A stretch of 64,000 nucleotides of DNA from Favolaschia claudopus (lineage: Eukaryota; Basidiomycota; Agaricomycetes; Agaricales; Mycenaceae), in assembly GCA_037176885.1 (NCBI GenBank), contig JAWWNJ010000054.1, positions 62,001 through 126,000 on the forward strand. Reading direction: 5' to 3'. Both the position numbers and the translations under genes were made by a program. Positions 51,573 to 63,982 of the stretch are shown piece by piece; within the stretch, counting starts at the first letter, position 1, and each line of letters starts with the position of its first letter. The notes below the pieces were generated by a model, which saw only the letters and a program-made list of their open reading frames with translations, made no database searches and was not told the origin of the DNA.

Positions 51573-52574
51573 ATGTTTGCCACACAGCAAGGAGACTACA
51601 GGAACTCCGACCTTCACTGCATAGAATCTCTAAATCTTCCATTTCCACGAAAGAAAAAGATTGCTTCCCTTCCTCTCCCCATTCGCGCACTCACTCCCGT
51701 AAGGTCAGCGAACTTCTCCGCGCAGATCCCGCCTGGGAACGGGATCCCGTTTATCGTGTCCGCCGATCCAAGCGAAAGCCGGCGTTTTGAATGGGATGCG
51801 CAGCGCTCCCCGCACGCGACGACAATCCCTGCTCTCGCCAATCTCCCAATCACTCTATTGTATCAGAAAACGAAGGCTTGAACTGAGATGGATCCTCGAC
51901 GACCGCTGAATGGGGAACGTTATCTGCCACCGATGCCCCGAAGTCTACTCGCGCTCGTGCTAGCGTCGATGGAGCTCAAATTGAGAGTGGGAGTATGTAC
52001 AAGGTGGTGTGTGACTAGCGCACTGGAGAGAGTCCGGCCCCACTTGGAATGGCGAAACTGCCTTGAGGTACAAATTCTCAGCAGTGAGGTCGTCATCATT
52101 TTCTTCGTCATCGTCATCCCTTATCTCGTGTCGTCGCGAAGCTCTGCGTACCCAGGGAGTCAGCAAAGATGAGCGCCGTCTCGAGGCCTCTGAAGAAATC
52201 ATGCTCATCCGGCGTCCGCGCACTCCGAGAAAACGGACGCCAAGAGACATCGCCAAATGCAGACACCCCCTCTTCGACTCCTCCTCTTCGACTCTCGAGC
52301 GAAGCAGGGTCGACGTTAACGACGACGACGTGAGAGGAAGGTGACTCGTTTGCACCCACTTCCCGTATCCCAGGCTGGTGCGACGGCGGGAGGTCCAGCA
52401 CTTAGAGAGATAACGGGCGGTACAGGACCAGGGCCGAGTTTGGGCGAGAGAAGACGCGATATGTGAGGGAGGCGTAGACCTCTTGGATGGAGGCGGACGC
52501 TGGGACCTGGAATGGGAGTACGCCATGGTATCATCGAGGGAGCAACGTGCGTCCCTGTAACAAGATGTCAGCAC
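51573..52574 (-). CDS. Candidate exons of an unresolved gene, strand uncertain
   Basis: Minus frames with good composition: 52114-52401 (NESPSSHVVVVNVDPASLES then RTPDEHDFFRGLETALIFAD) and 51614-51853 (VIGRLARAGIVVACGERCAS then GGICAEKFADLTGVSARMGR). Plausible splice sites exist (GTACGC..CTGAG near 52080-52150) but no full model closes. The plus strand is also open in pieces (SSEAGSTLTTTT; ITGGTGPGPSLGERR; ATG 51573). Could be one disrupted gene or two overlapping ones. No domain recognised. Confidence 0.3.
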
Positions 52575-52700
52575 TATACCGCAGGAAAGGAATGAGGCAA
52601 AAGTAAGTGAGAAGAATGTAGCTAACGAGACGGCAGGAACGACCGCGTACTAAAGATAACGAGACGGCAGAAACGACCGTAAGGAAAACGTAGAAACGAA

Positions 52701-53271
52701 ATGCGTACCATGTCCCCAGTCACCTCCGCTCACTCTGAGTCACTCCTCCCCGGCGCTTGCCCTCCGATACCCCACCCACCCTCAATCCCTCCACCCCGTC
52801 CCACGCCTCTTCCAACGAACGAAAACAGCCGTCGAAAACTCTATCACCTGTCGACGGATCTCCTCCCCGATATGCGAGATCTGATAGTCCTGGAAGAGAG
52901 GGGTGCCCCCGCGGACACCTTCACCTTCACCTTCATCCCTGCCAGCGTCTCCACTACGATCGTCCGTTTCCATGTCCACCCCGCCGTTCCTTCCCTCGAC
53001 GAGATCGGAAGAAGATGCATTCCATTCTAGTTGTCGGTTCTCGAAGCCCCGGGGTCTATTTCTAAAGACAAGAAACAGTCGAAACCCAATCGAAGATCCA
53101 TTCCAGATGGACAGTCAAGATGACAGTACTGTCAGTCCGGGCGTAGCGATGGACAAGGGGAGAGCGCCAGAGGTGCCTCATCCGTATCTCTCGGTGCGAG
53201 GCGAGGTCGAGATAGAGAGCTACGAGAGATCGCCGTCCGAGGCAGGAAAGGTTTCCGTTGCAGAGAATTAG
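52701..53271 (+). CDS. Ser/Pro-rich ORF pair, possible disordered-region exon
   Basis: Frame 2 reads PSTPSHASSNERKQPSKTLS then PVDGSPPRYARSDSPGREG, and about 52905 frame 3 takes over: TPSPSPSSLPASPLRSSVSM, STRSEEDAFHSSC, PFQMDSQDDSTVSPGVAMDK, ending EAGKVSVAEN and TAG at 53269-53271. A single-base shift in the ggggtgccccc run would join them. This style fits a regulator or kinase linker, but no folded domain is seen. Confidence 0.35.
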
Positions 53272-53544
53272 AGTCCGCGGTCTGTCATGCTGACGACAGA
53301 CATCGAGGTAGAGGTATGATGAGCATGCCTCGCCGGCGCCGACACCGGTCCCGTGGAGGAGCCATGCTTAGGGCGTAAGCTAGACTAGAGGCGCACGGCG
53401 GCAAGACGACACAGCGCAGGATATCGGAATAACGGCCCCTCGACACATCACTCAAAATCTTCCTCTTCGAAAGCACCCCACCCGCTCCGCAGACGCGTTA
53501 AACGATCCAGGCTTCGTCACCACCGAATCCGCCTCGTCCCGGAA

Positions 53545-53851
53545 TCACAGAAGCAAGTCAAACGTGGGTCGCTCAGCGAGGCGGGACCAGCGCTGCATAC
53601 GTAGGATGACCCCGCCGTGCGCCTTTCGAGACGCTTTCCGCACGAGAAGCGCAACATCGATGGAGGTGCAGGCGGGGATGCGCAAAGACAGAAAGGCGTG
53701 CATCCTCCTCACAGCCTTCAAGATAATGCCCAGGTCTTGCTCGCCGTCTGGGGTAGATGACGTTTCGAAGGGGAGACCCGGGACGGCGTTCCCGCGTCCG
53801 TCGTCTTCGACGGTGTATACGTAGAGCCTGTCCTGGAGCGTAGGGGAGGTG
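53545..53851 (-). CDS. Last-exon candidate, unknown product
   Basis: After an ATGCAG acceptor the frame reads TSPTLQDRLYVYTVEDDGRG, then PFETSSTPDGEQDLGIILKA and VRRMHAFLSLRIPACTSIDV, and stops after LAERPTFDLLL at 53545-53547. Upstream, an 88-bp GTGAGG..GCAG intron would link it to a Trp/Arg-rich frame (MRRLVWICKQWHGMRVWEWG). Composition is convincing, family unknown; it may belong with the minus-strand pieces at 51.6-52.4 kb. Confidence 0.4.
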
Positions 53852-53859
53852 CTGCATAC

Positions 53860-56800
53860 AGACGTCAGCATGGGAAGACGCAAACGAAGACGGAGAGGTG
53901 GGAGATGGGAGCCCGATCTGACGAAGAGGAGGAAACGCACCCTCACTCTATGTGACGCCCCCGCACCTCCATCCCCCACTCCCAAACCCGCATTCCATGC
54001 CATTGTTTGCATATCCACACCAATCGCCTCATGCGCGCCCACAGCCTACCGCGGCGCCCTCGCGCACCCCCTCGCCTCGTACACCAGCCAACACGCGCGC
54101 AATCCCGCAAGTCCAAGGGTGATTCATTCGCCCATTCGCCCCGCCAAAGCGGTAAGCCACGTCCGCCCACCCGCTACGCGCACTCAATAACCTTGTGAAA
54201 AGGTGCCAGCGCGGAGCGGCACCACCCGTCCCCCCTAAACCGCTGAACGACGAGATGCTTGATCGTCACTGTACTGGGGCAGCGACGAAAACGGCAAACC
54301 CTGCACCTGGGTTTCCGCCTCCTTCAAGCCGCCTCGCTCTCCCTCCAATACCTCCTCCACCTCGGCCATCTTCCCCCATCTCATCTCATCGACGTCCTCC
54401 AAGACTGGTCAATCCCCACCATTCGCATGCGCCGCTCGACAGACGCCATCCCTGGAATGCCTCGACGCCGAAGACGCTCTCCGCACATCGGACCTCCGTC
54501 GTCGTCAAAGCGCCCGGCGATACTGCTGACATGGACGCGGCAAGACCCCACGCACGATCTCGCGAAGCCGTCACGCATCCCGTAGTCAAAGAGCCCGACA
54601 CCGCCGACTGCATGAGGGTAGGTACGGGGCGCGACCCACGCCATCCCACTCCGCCCGCACGTCGCACGAAGCCCACACCGCCAAGCTGCGGTCGTCGAAC
54701 GGACGCCGGCATGGCAACTATCGCAAGAGCATCCCACTCCAGACGCAGCCGCCGGGCCCGAGCATCTGCTGCTGGGGAATATTCATAACAACGTCGACCG
54801 AAGGGACGAAGAGAGAGGGCGCTAGAATGAGAACCAAAAGGTCAGCTGCGTGGAAAAGAAACGAAGGGAAGAAAGTAAAAAGGGGGGAGGAAGTAGCGAG
54901 CGTATGGTACGCGAAAGAGAGTTAGGACTTATTAGGAGAGGAGCGGAACGAGGGAATCGGGGATGAATGAGGGAAGAAGACGAGGGGTCGTAGAACGGTA
55001 GAACGAGCATGTCCGAGCGGCGAGAAGAAGAAGACGTACCCTCCACAATCACATTCGCATTTGTTGACGAGACGATCATGGCGCTTCTTGCAGCCTCGCT
55101 CGTCTCGTGTACCTTCGACCGACTCGCCCTCGTGCAAGCTCGGGACCCACAGCCCTCACACCTTCGCTTCGTCATCCCCAGAATCTCTATCCCATCCCGT
55201 CCGGCGCCTCCCGCCGGCTACTAGAATGCAGCTATGTGTAACTCGCTGCTCCTTACGCGGACTGCACGCACACTGAGCGAGTGTCTCCGCTCTAACCCGC
55301 TAGTCCCCTCGGTCAAGACATAGGACAGAAGTGTATCCTCTCGCCCCGCTTCCCCAAACAACGAGACGGGCGGGCCCCAGACCCGCCACTGCACAGCGTA
55401 TACAAGGCGAGCGGGTTGGGTGGGGAGAGTGTCATGAATACACTCTGTGTAGTCTGGAAAGTAGGCTCATGTCAGCGAACGGATAGTAATGGATGATGGA
55501 GGGTGGCTCACTAGAACGAGAGAAGAAGAAGAGAGAAGGGTCCGCGCTCGGAGGAAAGGAGGACGAAAACGTGGTAAATCTACATAGAGAATTTAGTCAG
55601 TAACGACAAGTAACGAGGATATCGCACGGCACAGACAAGGAGCGGCGTAGGGACACTCACCGCCGTATCGGTTTCAAAGACGCATAACACAGGTGGAGAT
55701 TCTACGGCGTTCAGGAGCGCCGACGCAAGGCGGAATCGAGGTTCTTGACTTGACTCGGGACCCGCTTCGTCGATGCGCGATGGATGCCGCACCGTATTTG
55801 TCGAGTGTAGACCGAGCTTGGCTCGTGTTCGGTGCATCGAATGGCGCCAAGGGTGTTGACACATGTCTCGTCTGTGCGGCAAATGCGGTAGCAGCGAGAT
55901 ACACCTTCCACTGCTCAAGAATCGACACATGAGCGTATCTGCGCATCAATTTCGTCAATGAATCAACAAGCTTGTATGCCTATTATGGAACAAATACACA
56001 CCCAGCGAACGAGGCGACGCAATGCAGAGAAAAGAACTCTGAGTATACGAACGGCTCGCTTGTTGATCTTGATTGGCTCGTCACAGCGAGGCCAATGAGA
56101 AATAGCGTACAAAACTTGATTTATTGAAGAAGAATGTACCACCGATCCAGATATTGAGCAGCAACAATCCTAAAGGGGACACAGTCAGACTCGCGCACCG
56201 AACGAAAGGATAGCGGTAAACGCACCATACGAATCCACATCGATAGCTTCCACCTGTTCGGTCCGCCTCTCCTCGTCCCCCATTGCACGTCATCCTGAGC
56301 GCCACGTATCAGCGAATGCAGACACCTAGACCACCACGTTCGGCAATGTATCCAAAATGCCTTGCGTCGAAGAAAAGGCTCAGAAACGAGTCACAAGCTC
56401 GAAGGTGATACTGAATATCTTTTGAAAACCTTCAAGTGTCGTCCTGTAAGCCTATAACAAATGAGTCAGGGAGACAGTCATCTAGCTCCAAGCACGAAGA
56501 CACACCTGAGCTACCGCTGCCGTGCTTGGCCGAAAAAACGAGGCGCCTCCATCGTCGTTGACAAGGAAGAGGAATGTGACGGCGTCACATATTGGTCACG
56601 CCGGCTATGATCTTCCCGGCTGTTCCCGGTTCCAGCTTGGACTCAAACCACCACCATCGAAAATGCGTATTGGTGAACAAGTTGCTTCTAGAAGTGAACA
56701 ATAAAATCTGGATGTGATACACTGTGTGCGCAAGGACAGCACAGCAGTTGGAGCAGCAATGTTGGCTCCCACCTATCCCAAGAGACCGCAGCATGCAGTG

Positions 56801-57742
56801 CAGCGATTAGGAATAGAAGTCGGTGGTGTATTCTGCCGAACGGTAAAGGTCGTAATCTGTGATGGAAGAAAGAGGTCGGCAGAATGAATATGGAAGCTCA
56901 TGCTGGTAGGAATTGTTGTGCAAGGGGAAGTGAACCGACAATGGCTGTAGACGCCGTTGTAATCCATGGAACAGCAGGACAATTGAGGTAAATAATAACC
57001 TCCTCGAGGGTGAAAATGCTAGGGATGATGGAAGGATCATGAAAGGAAAAAATTCCTTTCAATAGTGAGGATCCAGAGAGAGGCCGAAGCTGCACACAGT
57101 GTGGGAGAACTGAGCATAGTGTGTGGGAAGGAACTCTCGGACAGTCATCGGGATGAGTAGGTCATGTGCATAGGCACTTGACATCCATGAGAGATCTGTA
57201 CAGCAGCGTGAGAACCAGTAGATGCTGTAGAGATAAGAGTGTCGAGGCTGCAGTGTAAGGGAGGCTTAAGAGGATGACCTAGGAAGAGCAGCAAAGATTC
57301 GAGGTGGATGTGAGGATGGCATAGATCAGGATGAACAGTGGAAGTAATGAGTGGATGGTAAGATCCCGGAGGTCGCTAGAGCAAGCCGCTCTCGCATCAA
57401 GCTCAGACGCTAGGGCGCGGGGCCCATAACCTATCAGAATATAAACCGAGGTGGCTGAAAGCCAGTAGAGCTCTATCAGAACAAGAGCTGCTGGAGTGCA
57501 GGTGCAGGAGCACACGGAGGGGCACAAGAGTCTCAGAGATGAGGGTAAAGAGTAAGAATGATTTCTTTTAGACTGTACTCAACTACGAGAAGTATATAAA
57601 TGTAGATAGGTATCAATGGATAAGAAATGTCCGAAGTCGGAATGATGCGAACCAACAAATTCATATCCTGACACACTGTGCCCGCTCCAATTATTCATTC
57701 CACTGCCAGCGTCAATGGTCGATGGCACCCTAAGTATGTAGG
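53860..57742. other. Stretch of overlapping ORFs followed by a gene-poor part
   Basis: 54.2-55.2 kb has long open frames in several registers on both strands (plus 54195-54788 Pro/Arg/His-rich; minus 54381-54737; minus 55000-55175), none resolved. Minus text GCKKRHDRLVNKCECDCGG near 55040-55100 has four Cys and might be part of a metal site. From 55.3 to 57.7 kb only shadow ORFs are seen and no repeat ends. Confidence 0.3.
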
Positions 57743-58284
57743 CTAAGTATGCAGAGCTCGGGAACATGTTTGCTGTGAGTAGGCTATGGGCTTGGGTGCG
57801 CTCGCTTTTCTTTGGCTTCTCCTTTGTGACCTCTCTACGGAGACGGTGCACGCGACGCCACGCTGCTCGCAGCCTCGACAGCCTTCCTGTTGAGCTCCGT
57901 CTGCCTTTTCGCACCGCGCCTTACGAATTCTGCATGTATCACATGCTTGGCGCGCTCTTTTTCGACGCTCTACATGTTTTCGGTTCGATGCTTTTGATTT
58001 AGTGTGGCTAGGAGCGAGATCCTTTGGATGAAAATCTTCAATGGTGCCAAATAAACGGGAACCCGAAGTCACCTTCAGTAACGAGTACTGGGAGTATTGT
58101 TCACAATGACTGGAGGATTGGGGGTTCAAGCTGCCCACAGCATTCGAGTGATTCGAGGCTGGGCAGAGCTGCGGGACAAAGGGGGGACCAAATGATATGC
58201 AGGAGGAGGCAGAATGGTGGTGGGGGAAACTGAATACGGGAGGTACGGGCCCGGGATTTACGACGTATGGATGATGTTGGGAAG
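57743..58284 (-). CDS. Zn(II)2Cys6 DNA-binding protein, partial model
   Basis: A continuous minus frame of 180 codons runs from an acceptor (TTCTAG, just above 58284) to TAG at 57743-57745. It begins SQHHPYVVNPGPVPPVFSFP, is Ser/His/Pro-rich, then basic (RKHVERRKRARQ) and enters the cluster CDTCRIRKARCEKADGAQQE then GCRGCEQRGVAC: C-x2-C-x6-C-x11-C-x2-C-x6-C, a full GAL4-type zinc cluster. The tail is basic (ERSQRRSQRKASAPKP). An ATG at 58401-58403 (MTNRVWPPCGFFDDRPVEL) is a possible first exon, but its GTATTT donor gives the wrong phase. Downstream exons with a regulatory domain were not found, so the gene may be truncated. Confidence 0.65.
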
Positions 58285-58627
58285 CTAGAAGAACATGTCA
58301 GTGGTCGGCTGCAAGGTGTGGATTCCATGAAATACTTGCGCAGATACAATTCCACCGGCCTGTCGTCAAAGAATCCGCACGGCGGCCACACTCTGTTCGT
58401 CATTGAAAACAGAAGGAGAGGACTGTGACAAACAAGGGGCGCAAGTCACGTGGAGAGTGCCTCACGCCCAGGGATTGATCAATTTGATGTCACAATGATC
58501 AAGTCCCCTCATCGTCTTGTCAAACTCATATTATTGTATAGTATGTACATAATAAGCGCTGAAGTTATTCTGCTTCGCAGAGATCACGCTGTGGAATCTT
58601 CCGGGATGGTTGAAATGTTTTGAATTA
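58285..58627. other. Upstream region of the Zn(II)2Cys6 frame
   Basis: Contains the possible first exon noted above and otherwise nothing identified. Confidence 0.35.
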
Positions 58628-58724
58628 GCCTGTGTGCGATGCAGCCATTGAATGGCTAAATAAGTGTCCAGATTCCGGCGTATTGACAAACGATACCCCC
58701 GGTTCGAGTATCCAAATTTCATTA
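58628..58724 (+). mobile_element. GCCATTGAATGGC element, partial copy 3
   Basis: GCCTGTGTGCGATGCAGCCA then TTGAATGGCTAAATAAGTGT matches the first about 97 bp of the 38881 element with substitutions, after a TA (58626-58627). The right half and right end are missing. Confidence 0.7.
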
Positions 58725-58787
58725 GAGCTTATTTGCAACCGGTGAAAAAATAGAAATTACCATACCTAGATGTCAGTCAATCTCTTT

Positions 58788-58988
58788 TGAATCAGCGACG
58801 AGCCCATGACGGTGAGTTGCGGGAACAAGTACATATTCGTGTGGGAACGGGAATACAAGAGACTACTGAAACAAGGGATACAATAGACTTTACCTTGCTT
58901 GACAAGGTCTCTCCAACCTCATAATTAGCTAAGCAGCACATCGGATGCAACCCATTGATGCCCGGTTCTCCCCGCTGCACAGCTTTTC
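58788..58988 (+). repeat. 201-bp direct repeat, copy 1
   Basis: From tgaatcagcgacgagcccat to ctgcacagcttttc the sequence is the same as 62498-62698 with one mismatch (gtgtggg against gtggggg) and no gaps. Flanks on both sides differ. Here it is followed by a 103-codon plus ORF from the ATG at 58945 (MQPIDARFSPLHSFSNRPKP) with no known motif. Confidence 0.9.
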
Positions 58989-60509
58989 AAATCGTCCGAA
59001 ACCACGATTCCATCGGGGCACTAGATCCGAAAACAATTTCTCCGCCAGAAAGCCACCAAGGCTTTCAAGCGCGCCTAACGCGCACCTCAGTCCTACAAAG
59101 CACTGGAAGCCCGCAGCAGGTGTTCTGCTGGAAGCAAGAAAAAATACGGGCAATGTCTCCTCGCCATCTAGATCCTCTTCAATGGGGATCCTCTTCAAGA
59201 GGCCCGGGAAGCTTCAGCAAATCTTGAACGTCGACTTCCCGAGTCGTCAGGCCTGAATATTCAAAGTGCTCAGTTGTTCCGGCTCTGCTAGTAGTGCCAA
59301 CTATCTCTCTCGCTCGCTCCCAACTCCCAGCTCTTACATTTTCACGACTTCTTTGGGCAGGCTTCTAGTCAACTGTCAACGTCCACAGTTTCCATCCAAT
59401 TTAGTGCCCTATAATGTCAGATGTTCGTTACAACTGGCTGCAACGAGCCCAGCCAGTGCCCATTATAGCCTCTTCGAAACATAATCAATCCAACAAATTT
59501 CCTTGATTCAATCTCTACATGACACGATTTCTCAGCTGTCAAGGCTCAATGTTCAACGAGAAAACTCTCCAGGATACTACAAAGTTTGGTCTTATTGTAC
59601 ATGTGTACACGCAAGATGCCTCTTCCAAGTCAATAACAAAACCGACAGCACGACGACTGGACGATGATCACCGCAATGCGCCTCGTTCCTCGACTACCTC
59701 CTATACCAACCACAGTTCGCACTCCGATATGTCCTCGCGGGCTCTGTTTTCTTCTTTCCAGTGTCATTGTCTCTCCCGGACTCTAATCTTCAGTAGATCC
59801 TCTTCAATGGCATCCCTTCGGCCTACATTGCACATATGGACGCACATTCAGCCCCTGGGCTTTCAACCAATGCACAGACTCATCGACTCGAAGTATCTCA
59901 CACTTTTACTTTGAGACCGGTTCGTCGTCTCAACTTGTTTTTGTCATCGTCGCCTGTGACCTATGTCTTCTGTTGAGTTAAAGACAGGTCGTCGCTTTCG
60001 TCGTTCTCTGTCTGCAGATTCGCTCACCTCACCGCTCAGTTGCCAGTTTCAGTACTTTGCTTCATTGAAGGCTCTCATTCCATATCCTACGCGCTGTTCT
60101 TGCCCTGCGCAGTGGAACTCGTAGCTTCATTCTACTTTGGGGACTCGTCACATCTCTACAATCTTGCTACGGCTCGTTTCATTTGAACACCAGGCCTTCC
60201 CGGCCCTTAATGAGTAATCAATCATCTATTGCAGTCTCTCTCTCGCACCATCATCTATTGTTTTACTACTTACCCTAATTAAAAGTTGCTAGCGCTTTAC
60301 ACGTCGGCCTCGGACTCAGTTGATTAAAAAACGCCGGAGAGTTCATCATCTCTCGGGTGCGGAATCTATCCTTCGAGCAAGCAAGGTGCCTTCCGACGTA
60401 GTCGGAGCTTCCTAGTATACAGTTGCGGCAAGATCAAATTACTTACCAAATAGGAAAATTCCCGTCAGAACAGTCCAACCGCACAGAAAAACCACCCATA
60501 CGTAATGTA
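58989..60509. other. Intergenic stretch, no supported gene
   Basis: Apart from the end of the ORF starting at 58945, ORFs here (e.g. plus 59519-59914, Ser/Thr-rich) show no motif. No element ends were found. Confidence 0.35.
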
Positions 60510-61036
60510 CTCGGTGTGACCAAAAGTAACCGGAATCGGAAATTGCGTGTTTTCAACCAAATTTTGTGGGTGACTGCTGGGCAAACTGACCCCATCGGCA
60601 GTCTATAAGCGTATACCATTGCATACAAGGCAGGCAAAAGGTTGCATGGTCTCTTTGTCCTATTATTACATATTCTTTTTATGTATGCTTTGAGGCGGGA
60701 AATTGGTGTGCCGAGTTGCCTCCCTCTCTGAACAACGGGAAACACCTCCCAACCTTAGATATTGAATCTATAGACTATTGGGATACTAAGCACCTTTCTG
60801 AGGTACTTACTGGCTCGAAACTCCGGCATCTCCCCTTCAGACAGCGCAATCATTTCCAAATTGGTCCACTTTCAAAGATTAAATCACCAACTCAAAACAA
60901 AACATTGCATGCCATGCCCATATCATGGAAGTCGTAGAAAAGATAATTTAGAGGAGCCCTGTATCACTTGGAGTTGTTTGAGTTTCGAAATTCCGCTCTA
61001 AAAAGCCAAATTCCGGTTACTTTTGGTCACACCGAG
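60510..61036. mobile_element. 527-bp TA-flanked TIR element
   Basis: Ends CTCGGTGTGACCAAAAGTAA then CCGGAAT, and exact complement at the right, 27 bp perfect; TA at 60508-60509 and 61037-61038. Short ORFs only. Perfect ends suggest a recent insertion. Confidence 0.85.
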
Positions 61037-61285
61037 TAGGCTGGAATATCACAGAAGGCTGTGTAAGGTAGACCCGACGAACATCACGTGCATCAGTGTG
61101 ACAATTTCCTTTTTCGGAGGCTTTCGAAAGAAATACCTATAAAGTCATCAGTAGGCTAGATTAGCTCAAATCCTTCGACCAGTTGTTGGAAAATCAAAAC
61201 GGGAGAATAATCAGACTTGATCCCGGAATTATCAAATCTGTCTTTGAGACCGCACATTTCCGCCCTGCGCGCCGTCTCAATTGCC

Positions 61286-62500
61286 TATGGGGGCGTACTC
61301 GAAGGCGAAAAAGACTCGCGCAGCTAACCTACCCGGCAATATAACCAATGGGATCAAGCGTGTGTGGGAAGAACTCATAGCAAAATGGCTGTCACCGAGA
61401 AAAAGGCATAAGGAGAATATTGACGCGCCGGTACGTGTTGAACACCTTCAGATACATTGCCACATACCTCACTGCCATCCAGAAGGTGGAAAACACGCTG
61501 AATGAACTTGAAGACGCGTTAATCAACACAATTCACGCGTTTGACGCGTCGAGTGATGACCCAGCCTTGTCAGATCCATTTACCGCATCCCTCCATGCAT
61601 TTTCTGTTCCTGGCTCGCCTGAATCTATCCATGGCGCGCCGGCAGCGCGTCAGTTCCTCTAGAAACTTCCCAAACTGCCGAAGCCGACAGTGGAAGAAGT
61701 TGATGATGAAGATGACTTGTGCTTGGACTCGGATTCCGATATCGATGATCATCAATCGACACACACCTTTCCTGCTCCTCGGCGAAGGTCACCCCCATTC
61801 CCCGGACAAGCCTGCAGATGGTACGCTCGATGATCCCCGAGACTTTCTGGATGTACCCGAGGATGAAGACCTCTTGGCGACATCGACCAGTTTTGATGAC
61901 AGTTATCCACGCCCTTGTGCTCCCCGGTCTTTTCTAGACCGGGTTAATGAACAGGCTATGCGCCCCGGAGTACACCGTCGAGCCCCAGATCTTGGAGAGG
62001 CAAGGGCTGCATTGGAATGCCTTCAGAAATTTTTGCGTGGAGAACTTCGTGGCACAGACCTCTTCGGACTTCGCGGAGTCGGCTATAAAGATCCAAACAT
62101 CAGTCCGTTCACCCGCAACCGGCTCATAGGTATAAGAACCATGCTCAATTTCTATGTTACTCCCGGCATTAGCACCTATGCTCAATGGGGGGAGTCAGCC
62201 AAATTAGCAGCTTGCGGGCTCGGGCGAGGGCCACATTGTGCTCGGGTTTTAGCTGCTTTATCACGGCAATTCATTCTTGATCGCGAAGTTCTGGATGTAA
62301 ACCCCTACGGGGACTGGAAAGAGAGTATGCTAGCAGATGAAGACCTTGCGAATGATCTATGGCTTCATTTACAAGGTCTTGGGAACGAGATTACTGCCGG
62401 GAATACCTGAATGATTCAGCTGTGCGTGTAGAGCATGGGATTGCCAAGCCCGTGTCACTGACGACAGCACGCCGTTACCTCGACGAGTTGGGATACATGA
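61286..62500 (+). pseudogene. DDE-type transposase N-terminus, multiply frame-shifted
   Basis: Same family as 8938-10255. ATG at 61286 gives MGAYSKAKKTRAANLPGNIT then GIKRVWEELIAKW. Another frame continues LNTFRYIATYLTAIQKVENT to a stop at 61660, then a third (LDDPRDFLDVPEDEDLLATS; FTRNRLIGIRTMLNFYVTPG; CARVLAALSRQFILDREVLD; NPYGDWKESMLADEDLANDL) to 62410, then a fourth (VRVEHGIAKPVSLTTARRYL then DELGYM). At 62498 the protein is cut by the 201-bp repeat where KGQYVDGHE would be expected. The catalytic domain is absent. Confidence 0.65.
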
Positions 62501-62698
62501 ATCAGCGACGAGCCCATGACGGTGAGTTGCGGGAACAAGTACATATTCGTGGGGGAACGGGAATACAAGAGACTACTGAAACAAGGGATACAATAGACTT
62601 TACCTTGCTTGACAAGGTCTCTCCAACCTCATAATTAGCTAAGCAGCACATCGGATGCAACCCATTGATGCCCGGTTCTCCCCGCTGCACAGCTTTTC
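62498..62698 (+). repeat. 201-bp direct repeat, copy 2, fused to transposase relic
   Basis: Partner of 58788-58988, 3.7 kb apart in the same orientation. Its left edge falls exactly where transposase similarity ends (after DELGYM). Confidence 0.9.
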
Positions 62699-63498
62699 CA
62701 CTTGTCTGTTTGTTCGTTGCCAGCGTTCAGTGATGTAATAGAACATCGCAGAATAATGCAGAAGGATTTTGAAGTGGTGGTGCGGAACAAGAGCGCGCTT
62801 TTGTCGAATTACGCAAAATCACAAGTGACAAAGTTATGCTCAGTCTACGAGCTGTACTGAATCTTCCTGGCTGACATGACCAGTGCATGAGATGTCAGTA
62901 GATGCCAAAGATTATGTTCGTAAAAAATTCACCACAAGAAACTACAGTCGAAGCCAAGGAGGAATCAGCATTCGAAAATCGGATATCGGGTTACGATACA
63001 CTACAAATACGAATATATTATGAATATATTTGAATATATTCACTCACCTAAAACTTACTATAGCTGGCACTGTCGTGCCGGAGAATGGTCGAGCAACGGA
63101 GTGCTTGCAACTGGATCAAAAGGAAACGCTCGACCTGGCTAATAGCATCATCGAATCTGTGTGCTCTTCTGTTGTGTGTACATATATCCTTAGCATCTTA
63201 ATTTCAGGCAGATAGCGCGTGGCACTCGGATCATTGACCAAGGCCTTGCCACGCAGGATCTTGCTCAGAGTACAGGCTCCGGCACCGGCCTGGTGTCCGA
63301 TTCGACTCCACCAAAAAACAGCCTTAGACGGAGTCCTAACCTCTGTGCTGCTCTGTGCGATGATTGAGCCACGACCCAGACACTATCCCAACCGCCTCCG
63401 AAGGGCAGAAGATTCCACGACACGGTGGCCTGCCCGGTCAAAATACGACGGAAGCTTCGTAACATGCCAGCTCGTTTCCGGCGCAAGCGATTAGTATA
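62699..63498. other. Intergenic stretch, nothing identified
   Basis: AT-rich text around 63000-63040 (tgaatatattatgaatatat) and short ORFs only. Confidence 0.4.
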
Positions 63499-63982
63499 CT
63501 GTAGCCTTGTGTATGGGTGAAACGGACTTTCGAGCGTGACCTGAAACGCAAGGCGTGAAACCAGAAACGACCTGGGAGTTACGCGTGACACCTCAAAAAC
63601 TTTGAAACGGCTGCAAGAAACAGCTTTAAAATAGTGGCTAGAAACGACAGTTCTCGAGGTAAATATTGATTTCGAGCTTACAATGACTGCCAGGACCTTC
63701 TTATCTGGGTAGAAATTAACTTGAAGCTAGGATTCAAAGGCAAATTTGTCAGTCCCGACCGTCCCACTGTCAAATACAGGCCAGAAATTCAGCCAGGAGC
63801 ATTGCTTTGGAATCCAGAAGAAAATTCGAGCAGCAAAAAATAAATTCAGCAGCAAAATTGGATTTTTTGTCATTTCTGTGTCACGCACCTTTCAGTGAAA
63901 CCAGCCCTGCGTTTCGCGTGACGGTTGAAACGAAACGGAGTCTGCGTGACGCGTTACGTTTCACCCATACACAAGGCTACAG
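63499..63982. mobile_element. 484-bp CTGTAG-ended TIR element
   Basis: Ends CTGTAGCCTTGTGTATGGGT then GAAAC and exact complement at the right, 25 bp perfect, TA on both sides (63497-63498 and 63983-63984). Near the ends the interior is rich in gcgtgac and gaaacg words. Related in style to the CTGTAC elements at 14581 and 18587. Confidence 0.85.

Noticed and set aside
57840..57890. Possible rRNA/snRNA-like stem text near gacggtgcacgcgacgcc
   Set aside because: It is coding text of the zinc-cluster protein read on the other strand; no RNA gene features fit.
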